From: Rodentibacter pneumotropicus DSM 21403
GTDB lineage: Bacteria; Pseudomonadota; Gammaproteobacteria; Enterobacterales; Pasteurellaceae
Length of the DNA: 64,000 bases
Assembly (NCBI RefSeq): GCF_000379905.1
Contig: NZ_KB904041.1
Span: forward strand, 21,687 to 85,686
Reading direction: 5' to 3'
The position numbers and the translations under genes were made by a program. Under the pieces are notes generated by a model. It was given only the letters and a program-made list of their open reading frames with translations. It made no database searches and was not told the DNA's origin. Below, one piece after another: positions 25,810 to 35,610 of this stretch. Within the stretch, counting starts at the first letter, position 1, and the number at the start of each line of letters is the position of its first letter.

Positions 25810-28398
25810 ATGAAGAATTGGATAACATCAACAAAAATTTATAGCGTACGTTTTCGTTTAATGCTGTTTTTAATCACAGTAATTTCACTTATTATTGCTA
25901 TTAGTATGACGGCAATTATAGGATTGAATAATACCTATAATTCTTTATCCAATCTGCGTGATCGTTCCCTTAACCAAATGTTTTCATCAATGACATTAGG
26001 TGTTAAAACTGCACAAATTTCTACTTATGCGAAACGTTTAACACAAACCACCAGTGCTTTAGAATATCAAGGAGAATCAAAGTCACTCACGCATCATGCC
26101 GAAGAATTACAAAACCTACTCAAGCAAGCCAAACAATCCACTGCGGAACCCAATGAAATTTTCACTCAAGTTATTCATCATATTGATTTACTTGAAAAAA
26201 GTGTACAAGATTTATTATTGCAAACCCATGAGCGCCATGTATTGCACACGACAATGATTAGTCAATTAAACCAGGAGTTACTTTATATTCGACATATTAA
26301 GAGATTAGAAAAACGTGTTGTGTCCGCCGATGCAGAACATCAATTTCCACAAAATTTTCTTATACAGCTTGATCGGGTAGAAAAACTCATTGAAGATGCA
26401 ACGAAAAGCCGATTTTCCGTGAGTGTATTTACAGGAATACAAGCTAATTTTTTGTTCTTTCCTCCTGTTCATCAGTTTCCGGATATCAATGAAGAATTAA
26501 TGAAACTTCAACAGCAATTTCCCACCATGATTGACAATGCAAAAATATTGGAGAAAGTTAATTTACGTATTCAATTTCTGACATTCAAAATTGATGCTTT
26601 AGTACAACAAATAAACCAACACTATACACAATTAGTCAAAGACAAAGTTGAAAATGCCAATACTAATTCAGAACAAGTTCAACAACATTTATTCACATTA
26701 ACGTTATTTATTTTATTATTTTCACTTTTTACGATTTTTCTAATCATTATCTGGGCAAAATATATTTACTCCCTTATTGGAAAACGACTTTATTCCATTA
26801 CAAACGCATTAAAGTGTTTATCGCAAGGCAATAAAAATGTGACAGTGCCACAACAACATAGTCACGATGAAATTGGTGATTTAGCGAGAACCTTTGATGT
26901 GTTTTACCAAAATGTAATAGAGCTGGAACGAACGGATTCCTTATTGAAAGAAAAAAATGAATTAGTCGAACAGACTTTTTTAGCCATGAGGGATGGATTA
27001 GTCATTTTTGATAAAGAGTTAAATCTCATTTCTCATAACGCTCAATTTAAAATATTACTTCAACCGTTTTTTACAGAATACAAACAACACAGCCTTTATT
27101 CATTGGCCAGTTACTTTGATTCGCGACAAACCAAAGTCATGGGGAGCAATCAATCCATTAATTTAACGTTACTTACAGAAGTTCGCCAAGCACAAGACTT
27201 TCTTGAAATACAATATGAAAAATATATCTTAGAATGGCGTGTTAGCCCCTTAAAAGACGGATTTGTTATTTTTTTAATTGACCGTACACAACGGAAAAAA
27301 TGGGAAAATGAGATTATTCATAACCAAAAAATGCGAGCGATTGGTCATTTAACAGGAGGAATTGCCCATGACTTTAATAATTTTCTTGCCGTGATTATTG
27401 GTAATTTAGATTTAATTAACCCTGCTCATCTTGATGAACGGCAAGCAAAACGTTTACAGCGAGCCTTAAAAGCTGCCGAAAATAGCGCAACTTTAACCCA
27501 ACGTTTGCTGGCTTATGCAAGAAAACAACCACTCCACCCGATTTCTCTGAATATCAATCGGCTTGTTTTAGAGTTTAATGATTTAATCAAGCACAGTATT
27601 CCGACAAATATCAAAGTGCGGTTAGATTTAGGCGAGAATTTACCCCCTGTTTACATTGATAAAAATCAACTTGAAACGGCACTTCTCAACTTAATTGTAA
27701 ATGCGAAAGATGCATTGAACGATCAAGGAACCATTACAATCCAAACAACGGCCCTTAATGTCACCCGAACGTATCGACAAGAACACATGGTTCAACTTTC
27801 TGTTATAGATGATGGATGCGGTATGGATGAAGAGACGATAAACCACGTATTTGAACCATTTTTTACAACAAAACAAAATGGTCGAGGGAGCGGATTGGGG
27901 TTATCAATGGTGTATGGATTTATTCGCCAATCGAAAGGTCGGGTGAAAATTGATTCTTGTCCGGCACAAGGTACGGCAATTCACTTGCAATTACCTATTA
28001 CAAAGAACATGAATACCACTATACCAACGCCAAAAAACTTTAGTAAAAACGAAGTTCGCTATAAGATTTTGATTGTCGAAGATAAAACAAGTTTACGTGA
28101 AACCCTTGGGGAGCAACTCCATGTTCTGGGCTATATGCCTATCTTATGTGAATCTGCTGAACAGGCCATTGAACAATTAGAACAAGGAGAAAAAATTGAC
28201 TATTTATTATCTGATATTATGTTATCAGATAAACTCACCGGCATAGATCTTGCTAAATGGATACAGAAAAACTTCCCTGCAATAAAAATCTTACTTATCA
28301 CAGGCCACACGGCGCAATTAGAAAATGCCGAACAATTTCCTGTGCTAATCAAACCTTTTACACTACAATCGTTACAACAAAAACTCCTTTGCCTTTAA
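25810..28398 (+). CDS. Hybrid sensor histidine kinase with TorS-like helical sensor
   Basis: An 862-residue kinase from the ATG at 25810 (MKNWITSTK). The open frame extends 53 codons upstream, but that part looks non-coding and crosses an uptake signal. Order: TM helix (about 16-39), a 250-residue periplasmic domain that looks all-helical, TM helix (294-318), HAMP, a PAS-like region (about 385-490), HisKA with His520 (GGIAHDFNN), HATPase (DDGCGMDE, GRGSGLGLSMVYG) and a receiver with Asp802 (LLSDIMLSD). There is no HPt domain. Partner is probably the regulator at 21230. It is divergent from the ABC operon. Confidence 0.88.
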   Translation: MKNWITSTKIYSVRFRLMLFLITVISLIIAISMTAIIGLNNTYNSLSNLRDRSLNQMFSSMTLGVKTAQISTYAKRLTQTTSALEYQGESKSLTHHAEELQNLLKQAKQSTAEPNEIFTQVIHHIDLLEKSVQDLLLQTHERHVLHTTMISQLNQELLYIRHIKRLEKRVVSADAEHQFPQNFLIQLDRVEKLIEDATKSRFSVSVFTGIQANFLFFPPVHQFPDINEELMKLQQQFPTMIDNAKILEKVNLRIQFLTFKIDALVQQINQHYTQLVKDKVENANTNSEQVQQHLFTLTLFILLFSLFTIFLIIIWAKYIYSLIGKRLYSITNALKCLSQGNKNVTVPQQHSHDEIGDLARTFDVFYQNVIELERTDSLLKEKNELVEQTFLAMRDGLVIFDKELNLISHNAQFKILLQPFFTEYKQHSLYSLASYFDSRQTKVMGSNQSINLTLLTEVRQAQDFLEIQYEKYILEWRVSPLKDGFVIFLIDRTQRKKWENEIIHNQKMRAIGHLTGGIAHDFNNFLAVIIGNLDLINPAHLDERQAKRLQRALKAAENSATLTQRLLAYARKQPLHPISLNINRLVLEFNDLIKHSIPTNIKVRLDLGENLPPVYIDKNQLETALLNLIVNAKDALNDQGTITIQTTALNVTRTYRQEHMVQLSVIDDGCGMDEETINHVFEPFFTTKQNGRGSGLGLSMVYGFIRQSKGRVKIDSCPAQGTAIHLQLPITKNMNTTIPTPKNFSKNEVRYKILIVEDKTSLRETLGEQLHVLGYMPILCESAEQAIEQLEQGEKIDYLLSDIMLSDKLTGIDLAKWIQKNFPAIKILLITGHTAQLENAEQFPVLIKPFTLQSLQQKLLCL

Positions 28399-28401
28399 TG
28401 A

Positions 28402-28430
28402 AAAAGTGCGGTCATTTTCACCGCACTTTT
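28402..28430. terminator. Uptake-signal inverted pair acting as bidirectional terminator
   Basis: AAAAGTGCGGT and ACCGCACTTTT form an 11-base stem with a seven-base loop, located between the convergent kinase and tyrA stops. A and T runs at both ends allow termination on either strand. Confidence 0.85.
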
Positions 28431-28433
28431 CGT

Positions 28434-29558
28434 CTATCCTTGTTTCAAATCATTCGCCTGTTGTAGCAATTGATGGCTTTCTTTTAAAAATTGTTCGGAA
28501 TATTCACCGAACCATTCCCGTACTTGATGAAAAGTATCAATGAACCCCTGACGATCGTGGTTTTCAAAAAATTTCAACGCATTCTCATAGGTTTGTTTTA
28601 GACTTTCAATCACCTCTAGGTTTTCTGTTTTATCCATAATAATATCCGCATAAAGTTCGGCATCTTGTGCAAACAAACGCCCAATCATCGCCAATTCCAA
28701 ACGATAAATTGGGGAAGAAAGCGCCAGTAAATTAGCGAGATTCACAGGTTGTTTAGAAAGGTGTAAACCGTTGGCAAAGGTCGAAAAGTGACGCAAGGCT
28801 TGCACATAAGTCATATTATGATCGTGTTCGATGGCATCGGTTTGATGAATTTTTACTCCCCAAATTTGAATTTGTTCCAGCAACCATTCATAGCGTTCAG
28901 GAAAACGTCCGTCACAACATACCACCACCTGTTTTGCCATACTGGCAATATCAGGGCCGAACATCGGGTGCAAGCCCACTACTGCCCCTTGGTGTATTTC
29001 CAGCATTTTCTCCAAGGGTTCACGTTTCACGGAAGTAAGATCCGCAAGTAACATATTTTCCGTTAAATAAGGCTTTAAGCGTTCAATGGTCTCTAGAGTA
29101 TTGGCAATAGGCACAGAGACAATCACTACATCCGCATTGGCAAGAATTCGATCTGCCACATCCCAATCATCACGTTCTAAAACGGAAATCGGATAGCCTG
29201 AGGCGCGTAAATAACGGGTAAATAATCCGCCCAATTTTCCATAGCCCCCCACAATCACAATTTTTTGAATATTGGGATTGACGGTTTTAAAACCAAACTG
29301 GTTTTCATTGGTGTAGGATTCCCGCATAAAACGGCGTAGCACGTCTTCAATTAAATCCGGTGAAATGCCTGCTTTCTCCGCTTCCAGACGGCGTGCCTGC
29401 AACATAGCAATTTCACGATCGGGTGCATAAATAGGGAGACCGTGTTGATGTTTGACTTTGCCGACTTGTGAAACCAATTTAAGGCGTTTAGAAAAAAGTT
29501 GAATGAGTTCGCGATCGAGCGAATCAATTTCGGAACGTAAATCTTTGAGCGCTTCCAT
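28434..29558 (-). CDS. tyrA: Chorismate mutase / prephenate dehydrogenase TyrA
   Basis: A bifunctional enzyme of tyrosine synthesis. The N-terminal chorismate mutase domain (about 1-90) has LRSEIDSLDRELIQLFSKR, and the dehydrogenase has the NAD-binding loop IVIVGGYGKLGGLFTRYL and the active-site GLHPMFGPD. The 374-residue length is normal. It lies downstream of truB, an order I recall from H. influenzae (rbfA-truB-tyrA), with an 88-base gap. Confidence 0.95.
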   Translation of the reverse strand: MEALKDLRSEIDSLDRELIQLFSKRLKLVSQVGKVKHQHGLPIYAPDREIAMLQARRLEAEKAGISPDLIEDVLRRFMRESYTNENQFGFKTVNPNIQKIVIVGGYGKLGGLFTRYLRASGYPISVLERDDWDVADRILANADVVIVSVPIANTLETIERLKPYLTENMLLADLTSVKREPLEKMLEIHQGAVVGLHPMFGPDIASMAKQVVVCCDGRFPERYEWLLEQIQIWGVKIHQTDAIEHDHNMTYVQALRHFSTFANGLHLSKQPVNLANLLALSSPIYRLELAMIGRLFAQDAELYADIIMDKTENLEVIESLKQTYENALKFFENHDRQGFIDTFHQVREWFGEYSEQFLKESHQLLQQANDLKQG

Positions 29559-29646
29559 AATCCACCTGTAATTTTTCGTTTACATAAATTGTAATAAATT
29601 AATTACAGATGAGATTACTGGAATTTATTAGGAAAGGCAAATGAAA

Positions 29647-30567
29647 TTATACGGATTGTGTGATTAATCTTTGAGGATGAATGATATACCCCTCAATGCG
29701 TGCTACACCTAAAAATAAATTCTCCGCTGAAAACAACCGCACTTGCCCTTGTAACTGCTGTTCATTGGTAAATTTTACACGCTGACCAAAACCAATGGCA
29801 CGGCTTTGTGTGTCATTCAAATGTAACGCCGGCAATTTACTCACCGCCGTATCCGTTGGTAATAAATGCTGATCCAACAAGGCTAAATCCTGCTTCGCTG
29901 CGAGGTTTTGCAATTCATCCCAGCTCATCATTGCTTCAATGGGATAATCCGCCACAGCAAGTCGGCGTAACATTGTTACATGTGCGCCACAGCCCAATAC
30001 TTCCCCTAAATCATCAACCAAAGTGCGAATATAAGTGCCTTTGGAACAATGTACTTCCAAGGTTAAATAAGGAGCATGGTATTCAATAAAATTGAGTTCA
30101 AAGATAGTGATCGGGCGGGCTTCTCGCTCTACGGTGATCCCTTGGCGGGCATATTCATACAAAGGCTTGCCATGATGTTTTAAGGCAGAAAACATGGTCG
30201 GCACTTGTAAAATATCACCTCTAAATTGCTCAAGTGCGGTCAAAATTTGTGGCGTTTCCACATTAACAGCACGAGTTTCCACTACTTGTCCTTCCGCATC
30301 GGAGGTATCAGTACGTTCGCCTAATTTTGCTGTTACCAAATAGCGCTTATCCGCATCCAGTAAAAATTGTGAAAATTTGGTGGCTTCACCTAAACAAATG
30401 GGTAACATTCCTGTTGCCAAGGGATCTAACGCCCCCGTATGTCCGGCTTTATTCGCTTGGAAAAGGCGTTTGACTTTTTGCATAATCTCATTGGAGGACA
30501 TCCCTTGCGGTTTATCCAACAAAAACACACCGTCAATATCCCGTCCCCGCTTGCGTGGTCTTGACAT
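29647..30567 (-). CDS. truB: tRNA pseudouridine-55 synthase TruB
   Basis: It makes pseudouridine 55 in the T-loop of nearly all tRNAs. The catalytic Asp is in [14 protein letters not shown], and the family N-terminus [16 protein letters not shown] is clear. At 306 residues it is of normal length. Its ATG overlaps the rbfA stop (TAATG), so the two are translationally coupled. Confidence 0.96.
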   Translation of the reverse strand: MSRPRKRGRDIDGVFLLDKPQGMSSNEIMQKVKRLFQANKAGHTGALDPLATGMLPICLGEATKFSQFLLDADKRYLVTAKLGERTDTSDAEGQVVETRAVNVETPQILTALEQFRGDILQVPTMFSALKHHGKPLYEYARQGITVEREARPITIFELNFIEYHAPYLTLEVHCSKGTYIRTLVDDLGEVLGCGAHVTMLRRLAVADYPIEAMMSWDELQNLAAKQDLALLDQHLLPTDTAVSKLPALHLNDTQSRAIGFGQRVKFTNEQQLQGQVRLFSAENLFLGVARIEGYIIHPQRLITQSV

Positions 30568-30953
30568 TATTGATCGTCCTCAACGTGTTTGCGTTCATCT
30601 TCACGCACCACATTTGTTACCAAGTTGGACATTCTCATACCCTCCACTAAGGATTGATCGTAGATAAAACGAATTTCCGGCACAATGCGTAAACGCATAG
30701 CTTTGCCAAGTAAGGTGCGAATATAAGGTGCGGCTTTTTCTAACCCTTTCATCCCTTGTGCAATAGCGCTTTCATCATGATCAAACAAGAAGGTAACAAA
30801 AATTTTAGCATACGCCAAATCACTGGATACCTCCACATCGGATACCGTCACCATACCAATGCGCGGATCTTTTACCTCACGCTGTAAAATCACCGCAATT
30901 TCTTTCTGGATTTCCTGCGCAACACGGTCGCTGCGTTTAAATTCTCGAGCCAT
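30567..30953 (-). CDS. rbfA: Ribosome-binding factor A
   Basis: A 30S maturation and cold-shock factor with a KH-like fold, 128 residues. Motifs seen are [28 protein letters not shown] and [22 protein letters not shown]. Two consecutive ATGs occur; I use the second ([10 protein letters not shown]), like E. coli MAKEFGR. In most gamma-proteobacteria rbfA follows infB directly; here nadV intervenes, and the gene has its own promoter candidate. Confidence 0.95.
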   Translation of the reverse strand: MAREFKRSDRVAQEIQKEIAVILQREVKDPRIGMVTVSDVEVSSDLAYAKIFVTFLFDHDESAIAQGMKGLEKAAPYIRTLLGKAMRLRIVPEIRFIYDQSLVEGMRMSNLVTNVVREDERKHVEDDQ

Positions 30954-30992
30954 CATTTTTTCCTATTTTCAAAATTCGTTTTAAAGCGAGGG

Positions 30993-31001
30993 ATTATAGC
31001 A
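30993..31001 (-). promoter_or_regulatory. Extended -10 promoter candidate for rbfA-truB
   Basis: On the minus strand TGCTATAAT is a perfect extended -10 element, about 40 bases before the rbfA start. No good -35 is present, as is common for extended -10 promoters. It would give rbfA-truB a promoter of its own after separation from infB. Confidence 0.55.
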
Positions 31002-31009
31002 AAATTTAT

Positions 31010-31044
31010 CCCCCAAAAGTGAAAAGTGCGGTCTGTTTTGGGGG
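31010..31044. terminator. Hairpin between nadV and rbfA with uptake signal in the loop
   Basis: CCCCCAAAA pairs with TTTTGGGGG over nine bases; the 17-base loop holds a complete uptake signal. It lies past the nadV stop and just upstream of the rbfA -10, so it may end the nadV transcript. The T-run after it on the minus strand is broken. Confidence 0.55.
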
Positions 31045-31227
31045 AATTTTTGAGATTGTTTATCGCAATAAATTGAGACAGGTTGTATTGAGTTAAATAT
31101 TTTTTACCGATAATGTATTTTTGAAGCGGTGAGATACTAGGATTAAAATGAAGCGATCAGTTCATAAAACACGATAAAATCTGACCGCTCTTTACCTTTT
31201 AACCCGCAATAAAGTTGTTTTATTTTT

Positions 31228-32709
31228 CTAACCGGAACCAGCAAGTAAATTTTGTCTAATTTGATCAAAATCAGTCCGGCGTAACAGTTTGCCGTCTTCA
31301 AAGAGTACTTCTAATAAATCATCGCTAAAATCATCTTTTGCAGTTAGCCCATCAAGATAAGTATCATAAGAAAGGACTTTAACGCGACCTCTTTGAGATT
31401 TTTTTAAGCCGTTATCGGTTTTAGGATTTTTAAAGATCGCTTTTTCTTCACCATTAATCGTGATAGATGTGGCTTTGATGGCAAATCCCAAAGTATCACG
31501 CGTATTACGCTGATAGGTTTGCGCACCGACACCAAACACAATATTGCTTGAAGCAAAGCCTTTGGCTTTCAGCCCCTCTAAAATCTTCACCATTTTTCCA
31601 TAGGTCACGCCATCGCCATAAATAGCGCCGATATGAGGATCGAGAACTTTATAACCTTTCTGATTAACTGTGCCGCCAAAAATATCCCATAAACAGGCGA
31701 TCAAACCTTTACGTTCATGCTCGGTATCAGCCGTAGGATCGCCACAAATAATGGCAAAAAAATCACCGCTATCAGGGCGAATAACCAAGCGGGCATTTTC
31801 CGGTCTTGCCATAATTTCTGCCTTTAATAAAGGTAAATTAACCGTAATGTTATGCCAAAAATCGGTGGTGTCAGACACAATGGATAACATACTATTCGGA
31901 AATTTTGCCATTAAATAACGAAATGTGGGCAATTCATCAATGCCATGTGAGCTCATCACTGAGTGTTCTGAAGCCGGTATTGAAGTGCCAATTAACTCTT
32001 TTGAACCATAATAGGCTTCGATGAAAGAAATCGCAGGAATTGTATCCGTACCTAAAAAAGAGGTTAAATGACCGGCACCTGAAGTTTCCGCCGATTCTAA
32101 AGAACTCATACCACGCATTGAAAAATCGTGAGATTGAAATGGAACATGATCTGGGTTATCGCAAGTTTCATTCGCAAACTTTACTAATGCCGTTCGATAA
32201 GCTAAAGCCATAGAAGCCGATGTCATCGGCTGCCAAAGTGAGACATTAATGAGCGTTTCTAAATAGTTTGTCAGCCAAAAGAAATCGGGATGGGTATTCT
32301 CAATGGTCATTACAGGAACTTTAATTGCAACGGTTTTTCCCTCAGGAATGGCTTTAATTCTGATGGGTAAATAACCTAGCTCGTGTAATTGTTTAATATG
32401 CTCACCTGTATCATCCAACCGCAACGTCTTTTTTATGAAGGCTGAATATTCAGAAACAATTTCATCCTTATCTCGAGAAAAGAAGTTGTCATTAAAATAA
32501 TGAATTAAATATTTAGTAATAAATGCTTGAAAACCAAAGGACACAACCCTTGTTAAATAAGGTGCTTGTTTATTGCTACGAGGCGTAAATGTACTATAAA
32601 GAATTTGTGAACCTTCAGGATACATCATTCGATGAGATGTTTTGTAAAAATCACATAATAATGATGGTATAGCGCTGGCACGACTATAATGATTTAATAG
32701 ATTATCCAT
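31228..32709 (-). CDS. nadV: Nicotinamide phosphoribosyltransferase NadV
   Basis: It makes NMN from nicotinamide and PRPP, which lets Pasteurellaceae grow without NAD (V-factor). About 493 residues from MDNLLNHYS; a start five codons upstream (32724) is possible, and neither has a clear ribosome binding site. NAMPT features: LLCDFYKTSHRMMYP, the catalytic-His region IPASEHSVMSSHG and the phosphoribosyl-binding VIRPDSGDFF. It lies alone between infB and rbfA, splitting an operon that is conserved in gamma-proteobacteria. A MITE-like repeat lies on its infB side. Confidence 0.93.
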   Translation of the reverse strand: MDNLLNHYSRASAIPSLLCDFYKTSHRMMYPEGSQILYSTFTPRSNKQAPYLTRVVSFGFQAFITKYLIHYFNDNFFSRDKDEIVSEYSAFIKKTLRLDDTGEHIKQLHELGYLPIRIKAIPEGKTVAIKVPVMTIENTHPDFFWLTNYLETLINVSLWQPMTSASMALAYRTALVKFANETCDNPDHVPFQSHDFSMRGMSSLESAETSGAGHLTSFLGTDTIPAISFIEAYYGSKELIGTSIPASEHSVMSSHGIDELPTFRYLMAKFPNSMLSIVSDTTDFWHNITVNLPLLKAEIMARPENARLVIRPDSGDFFAIICGDPTADTEHERKGLIACLWDIFGGTVNQKGYKVLDPHIGAIYGDGVTYGKMVKILEGLKAKGFASSNIVFGVGAQTYQRNTRDTLGFAIKATSITINGEEKAIFKNPKTDNGLKKSQRGRVKVLSYDTYLDGLTAKDDFSDDLLEVLFEDGKLLRRTDFDQIRQNLLAGSG

Positions 32710-32789
32710 AAAATTTATTACCATCTAAGTTAGATTTATTGTTAATACAAAATGTAAGTAGGATAACTTTTTAAAACTAATATATTAAA

Positions 32790-32820
32790 GCGGTTATCTC
32801 CTATCACAGAATATAACCGC
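32790..32820. terminator. Hairpin upstream of nadV, possible infB terminator
   Basis: GCGGTTAT and ATAACCGC form an eight-base stem with a 15-base loop, followed on the minus strand by TTTAATATATT. It lies between infB and nadV and could end the rimP-nusA-infB transcript or attenuate entry into nadV. This 345-base gap also contains an uptake signal (about 32890) and the MITE-like repeat. Confidence 0.4.
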
Positions 32821-32922
32821 ATTCAATATTTAGCAGAATATTTCTCCTTGTCATAAATGTTATTTTAGTGTTCTAGGTAGTTACTAAAAAAGTGCGGTCA
32901 GATTTTCCAATGTTTTCTACAT

Positions 32923-33020
32923 TATGTAGTAGTTACACAAACATGATTTTGCTTTTATTCGAAGGACACACTGCGTATATATTAAGCCAACACACGCCAT
33001 GTTTAAATTCCTGTTTCCTA
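32923..33020. repeat. MITE-like repeat, family 2, partial copy
   Basis: It begins with TATGTAGTAGTTACACAAA and contains TGATTTTGCTTTTATT, GGACACACTGCG, ACACACGC and AAATTCCTGTTTCC. These blocks occur in the same order or as the inverted arm in the copy at 57947-58096. The outer inverted end on the infB side is lost. It sits at the infB-nadV junction. Confidence 0.55.
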
Positions 33021-33069
33021 GGATAATCTCACCGCAACTTTTAACATTTCGACAGGTACAAGGTAATCA

Positions 33070-35598
33070 TTAAATCGAACGTTTAACTTCTACAACCTCA
33101 AATACTTCGATTTGATCGCCCACTTTTACGTCGTTGTAGTTTTTCACTCCGATACCACATTCCATATTGCTACGCACTTCTGCCACATCATCTTTGAAGC
33201 GGCGAAGTGATTCAAGTTCGCCTTCAAAAATAACGACGTTATCACGCAACACACGAATTGGGTTATTACGTTTAACAATCCCCTCTGTCACCATACAGCC
33301 GGCAATCGCACCAAATTTCGGATGACGGAATACATCACGTACTTCTGCCAAGCCAATGATTTCTTGTTTGAATTCAGGCTGTAACATACCGCTCATTGCT
33401 GCTTTGATTTCATTAAGTAATTCATAAATAATTGAATAATAACGTAAATCAATATTTTCGCTTTCAATCACTCGGCGGGCTGAAGCATCGGCACGAACGT
33501 TAAAACCGACCATAATCGCATTGGATGCCGCTGCTAATGTGGCATCGGTTTCTGTAATACCGCCTACGCCCGAACCTACGACTTTCACTTTTACTTCATC
33601 CGTTGAAAGTTCGTGTAACGCTTGAACAATCGCTTCCACAGACCCCTGTACGTCTGCTTTGACAATAACGTTCAATTCGGCTACATCACCTTCCGTCATA
33701 TTGCTAAACATATTTTCAAGTTTTGCTTTTTGCTGACGGGCAAGTTTAACTTCACGGAATTTACCTTGACGATATAATGCCACCTCACGTGCTTTTTTCT
33801 CATCACGTACAACGGTCGCCTCATCACCCGCAGCCGGCACACCGGAAAGCCCAAGCACTTCCACAGGGATAGATGGACCTGCTTCGTCAATTTCTTTACC
33901 ATTTTCATCACGCATCGCTCTTACACGACCATACTCGAAACCACAAAGTACAATATCGCCTTTGTGTAATGTACCGGATTGCACCAAGATTGTCGCCACA
34001 GGACCACGACCTTTATCAAGATAGGATTCAATCACTACACCACTTGCCATACCGTCTTTCACAGCAGTTAATTCAAGTACTTCAGATTGAAGAAGAATTG
34101 CATCTAACAATTCATCAATGCCGAGACCTTGTTTCGCTGAAACCGGTACAAATTGAACATCACCACCGAATTTTTCTGAAATTACCTCGTGTTGGAGTAA
34201 CTCTTGTTCTACACGATCAGGATTGGCTTCCGGTTTATCAATTTTGTTTACTGCGACCACTAATGGCGCACCCGCGGCTTTCGCGTGCTGAATAGCTTCA
34301 ATGGTTTGAGGCATCACGCCATCATCAGCTGCTACTACAAGTACCACAATATCCGTTGCTTTCGCACCACGGGCACGCATTGAGGTAAATGCCGCGTGTC
34401 CCGGTGTATCAAGGAAAGTAATCATCTTGCCGTCATCCATTTCCACATGGTATGCCCCAATGTGTTGGGTAATTCCCCCCGCTTCTCCGGCAGCGACTTT
34501 CGCTTTACGGATATAGTCAAGTAAGGACGTTTTACCATGGTCAACGTGCCCCATAATTGTCACGACCGGCGCACGGGTAACTTTCTCCGCATTTACATCA
34601 CGATCGCCAAGTACTGATTCTTCAAGTTCATTTTCATTACGGAGAATCACTTTATGACCGAGTTCTTCCGCCACTAATTGTGCTGTTTCTTGATCAAGCA
34701 CTTGGTTAATTGTCACCATTTCGCCCATTTTCATCATCATTTTGATGATTTCAGTGGCTTTAACCGCCATCTTATTCGCCAATTCTGCAACGGTAATAGT
34801 TTCACCAATCACGACATCTGCTTTAGCGACTTGAACAGGTTTTGTGAAAGCCTGTTGTAATGCTGCCCCTTTCTTAGCATGTTTACCTTTACCCAATTTA
34901 CCTTCTTTTTGGTTTTTACGGTTAGATTCACGCTCATTTCGACTATTCTTACTATTATCGTCATCTCGACCGCCTTTTTTTGCTTTCGCGACTTTATTTT
35001 TTCCACGGCCACGACTTTCATTACGGCGCTCTTCTTCATCTTCCGCTTCAAGGGCATATTTAGAGCTTAAATTGTAGTCAGAATAATCTTCTGAAGATGA
35101 TTCGTTATCCTCATCATCCATCTCAGCGTAACGTCTTGCTTCTTCAGCAGCTTTACGAGCTTGCTCTTCTGCTTTTTGACGGGCAACTTCTTCCGCTTTA
35201 CGGCGAAGTTCGGCTTCTTCCGCTTTGCGTTTTTCTTTTTCTACATCGACAGATTTAGGCTTAGAATCGACCGCACTTTTCGCTGCTTTTTCGGCTTTTG
35301 CTTCCGCTTTTTCTTTCTCGGATTTTGCTTTTTCTGCTTCTAAACGTGCTTTTTCTTCCATAGCTTTCTTTTCTGCCGCTTTTTTAGCTTCCAATTCTTC
35401 TTGTTGTGCTTTTAATTTTGCAGCCTCTTCTGCTTTTTGAACTGCATCGGTTTTCACCGTACGTTTTTTACGCACTTCCACTTGAACTGCTTTACTTTTA
35501 CCGGCTGTCGTTGTTCCACTAACTGTTGTTTTTGTTCTGCGTTGAATACTTAATTTTTTCGGCGCTTCACTATCCGCTTTTTTTACTTCATCTGTCAT
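33070..35598 (-). CDS. infB: Translation initiation factor IF-2
   Basis: This GTPase brings initiator tRNA to the 30S subunit. The 842 residues include a conserved N-terminal IF2 helix region, a long charged Lys/Ala/Glu linker (about 40-240), a second IF2-N domain, the G domain with [26 protein letters not shown] and VNKIDK, and C-terminal beta-barrel domains. The charged linker is the usual low-complexity spacer. It is third in the rimP-nusA-infB cluster, 12 bases after nusA. Confidence 0.97.
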   Translation of the reverse strand: MTDEVKKADSEAPKKLSIQRRTKTTVSGTTTAGKSKAVQVEVRKKRTVKTDAVQKAEEAAKLKAQQEELEAKKAAEKKAMEEKARLEAEKAKSEKEKAEAKAEKAAKSAVDSKPKSVDVEKEKRKAEEAELRRKAEEVARQKAEEQARKAAEEARRYAEMDDEDNESSSEDYSDYNLSSKYALEAEDEEERRNESRGRGKNKVAKAKKGGRDDDNSKNSRNERESNRKNQKEGKLGKGKHAKKGAALQQAFTKPVQVAKADVVIGETITVAELANKMAVKATEIIKMMMKMGEMVTINQVLDQETAQLVAEELGHKVILRNENELEESVLGDRDVNAEKVTRAPVVTIMGHVDHGKTSLLDYIRKAKVAAGEAGGITQHIGAYHVEMDDGKMITFLDTPGHAAFTSMRARGAKATDIVVLVVAADDGVMPQTIEAIQHAKAAGAPLVVAVNKIDKPEANPDRVEQELLQHEVISEKFGGDVQFVPVSAKQGLGIDELLDAILLQSEVLELTAVKDGMASGVVIESYLDKGRGPVATILVQSGTLHKGDIVLCGFEYGRVRAMRDENGKEIDEAGPSIPVEVLGLSGVPAAGDEATVVRDEKKAREVALYRQGKFREVKLARQQKAKLENMFSNMTEGDVAELNVIVKADVQGSVEAIVQALHELSTDEVKVKVVGSGVGGITETDATLAAASNAIMVGFNVRADASARRVIESENIDLRYYSIIYELLNEIKAAMSGMLQPEFKQEIIGLAEVRDVFRHPKFGAIAGCMVTEGIVKRNNPIRVLRDNVVIFEGELESLRRFKDDVAEVRSNMECGIGVKNYNDVKVGDQIEVFEVVEVKRSI

Positions 35599-35610
35599 GA
35601 TTAATTCTCC

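Noticed and set aside
34844-35440. Several Phe/Ser-rich open frames on the + strand
   Set aside because: They are antisense images of the Lys/Glu/Ala-rich linker of infB, whose codons give long open frames on the other strand.
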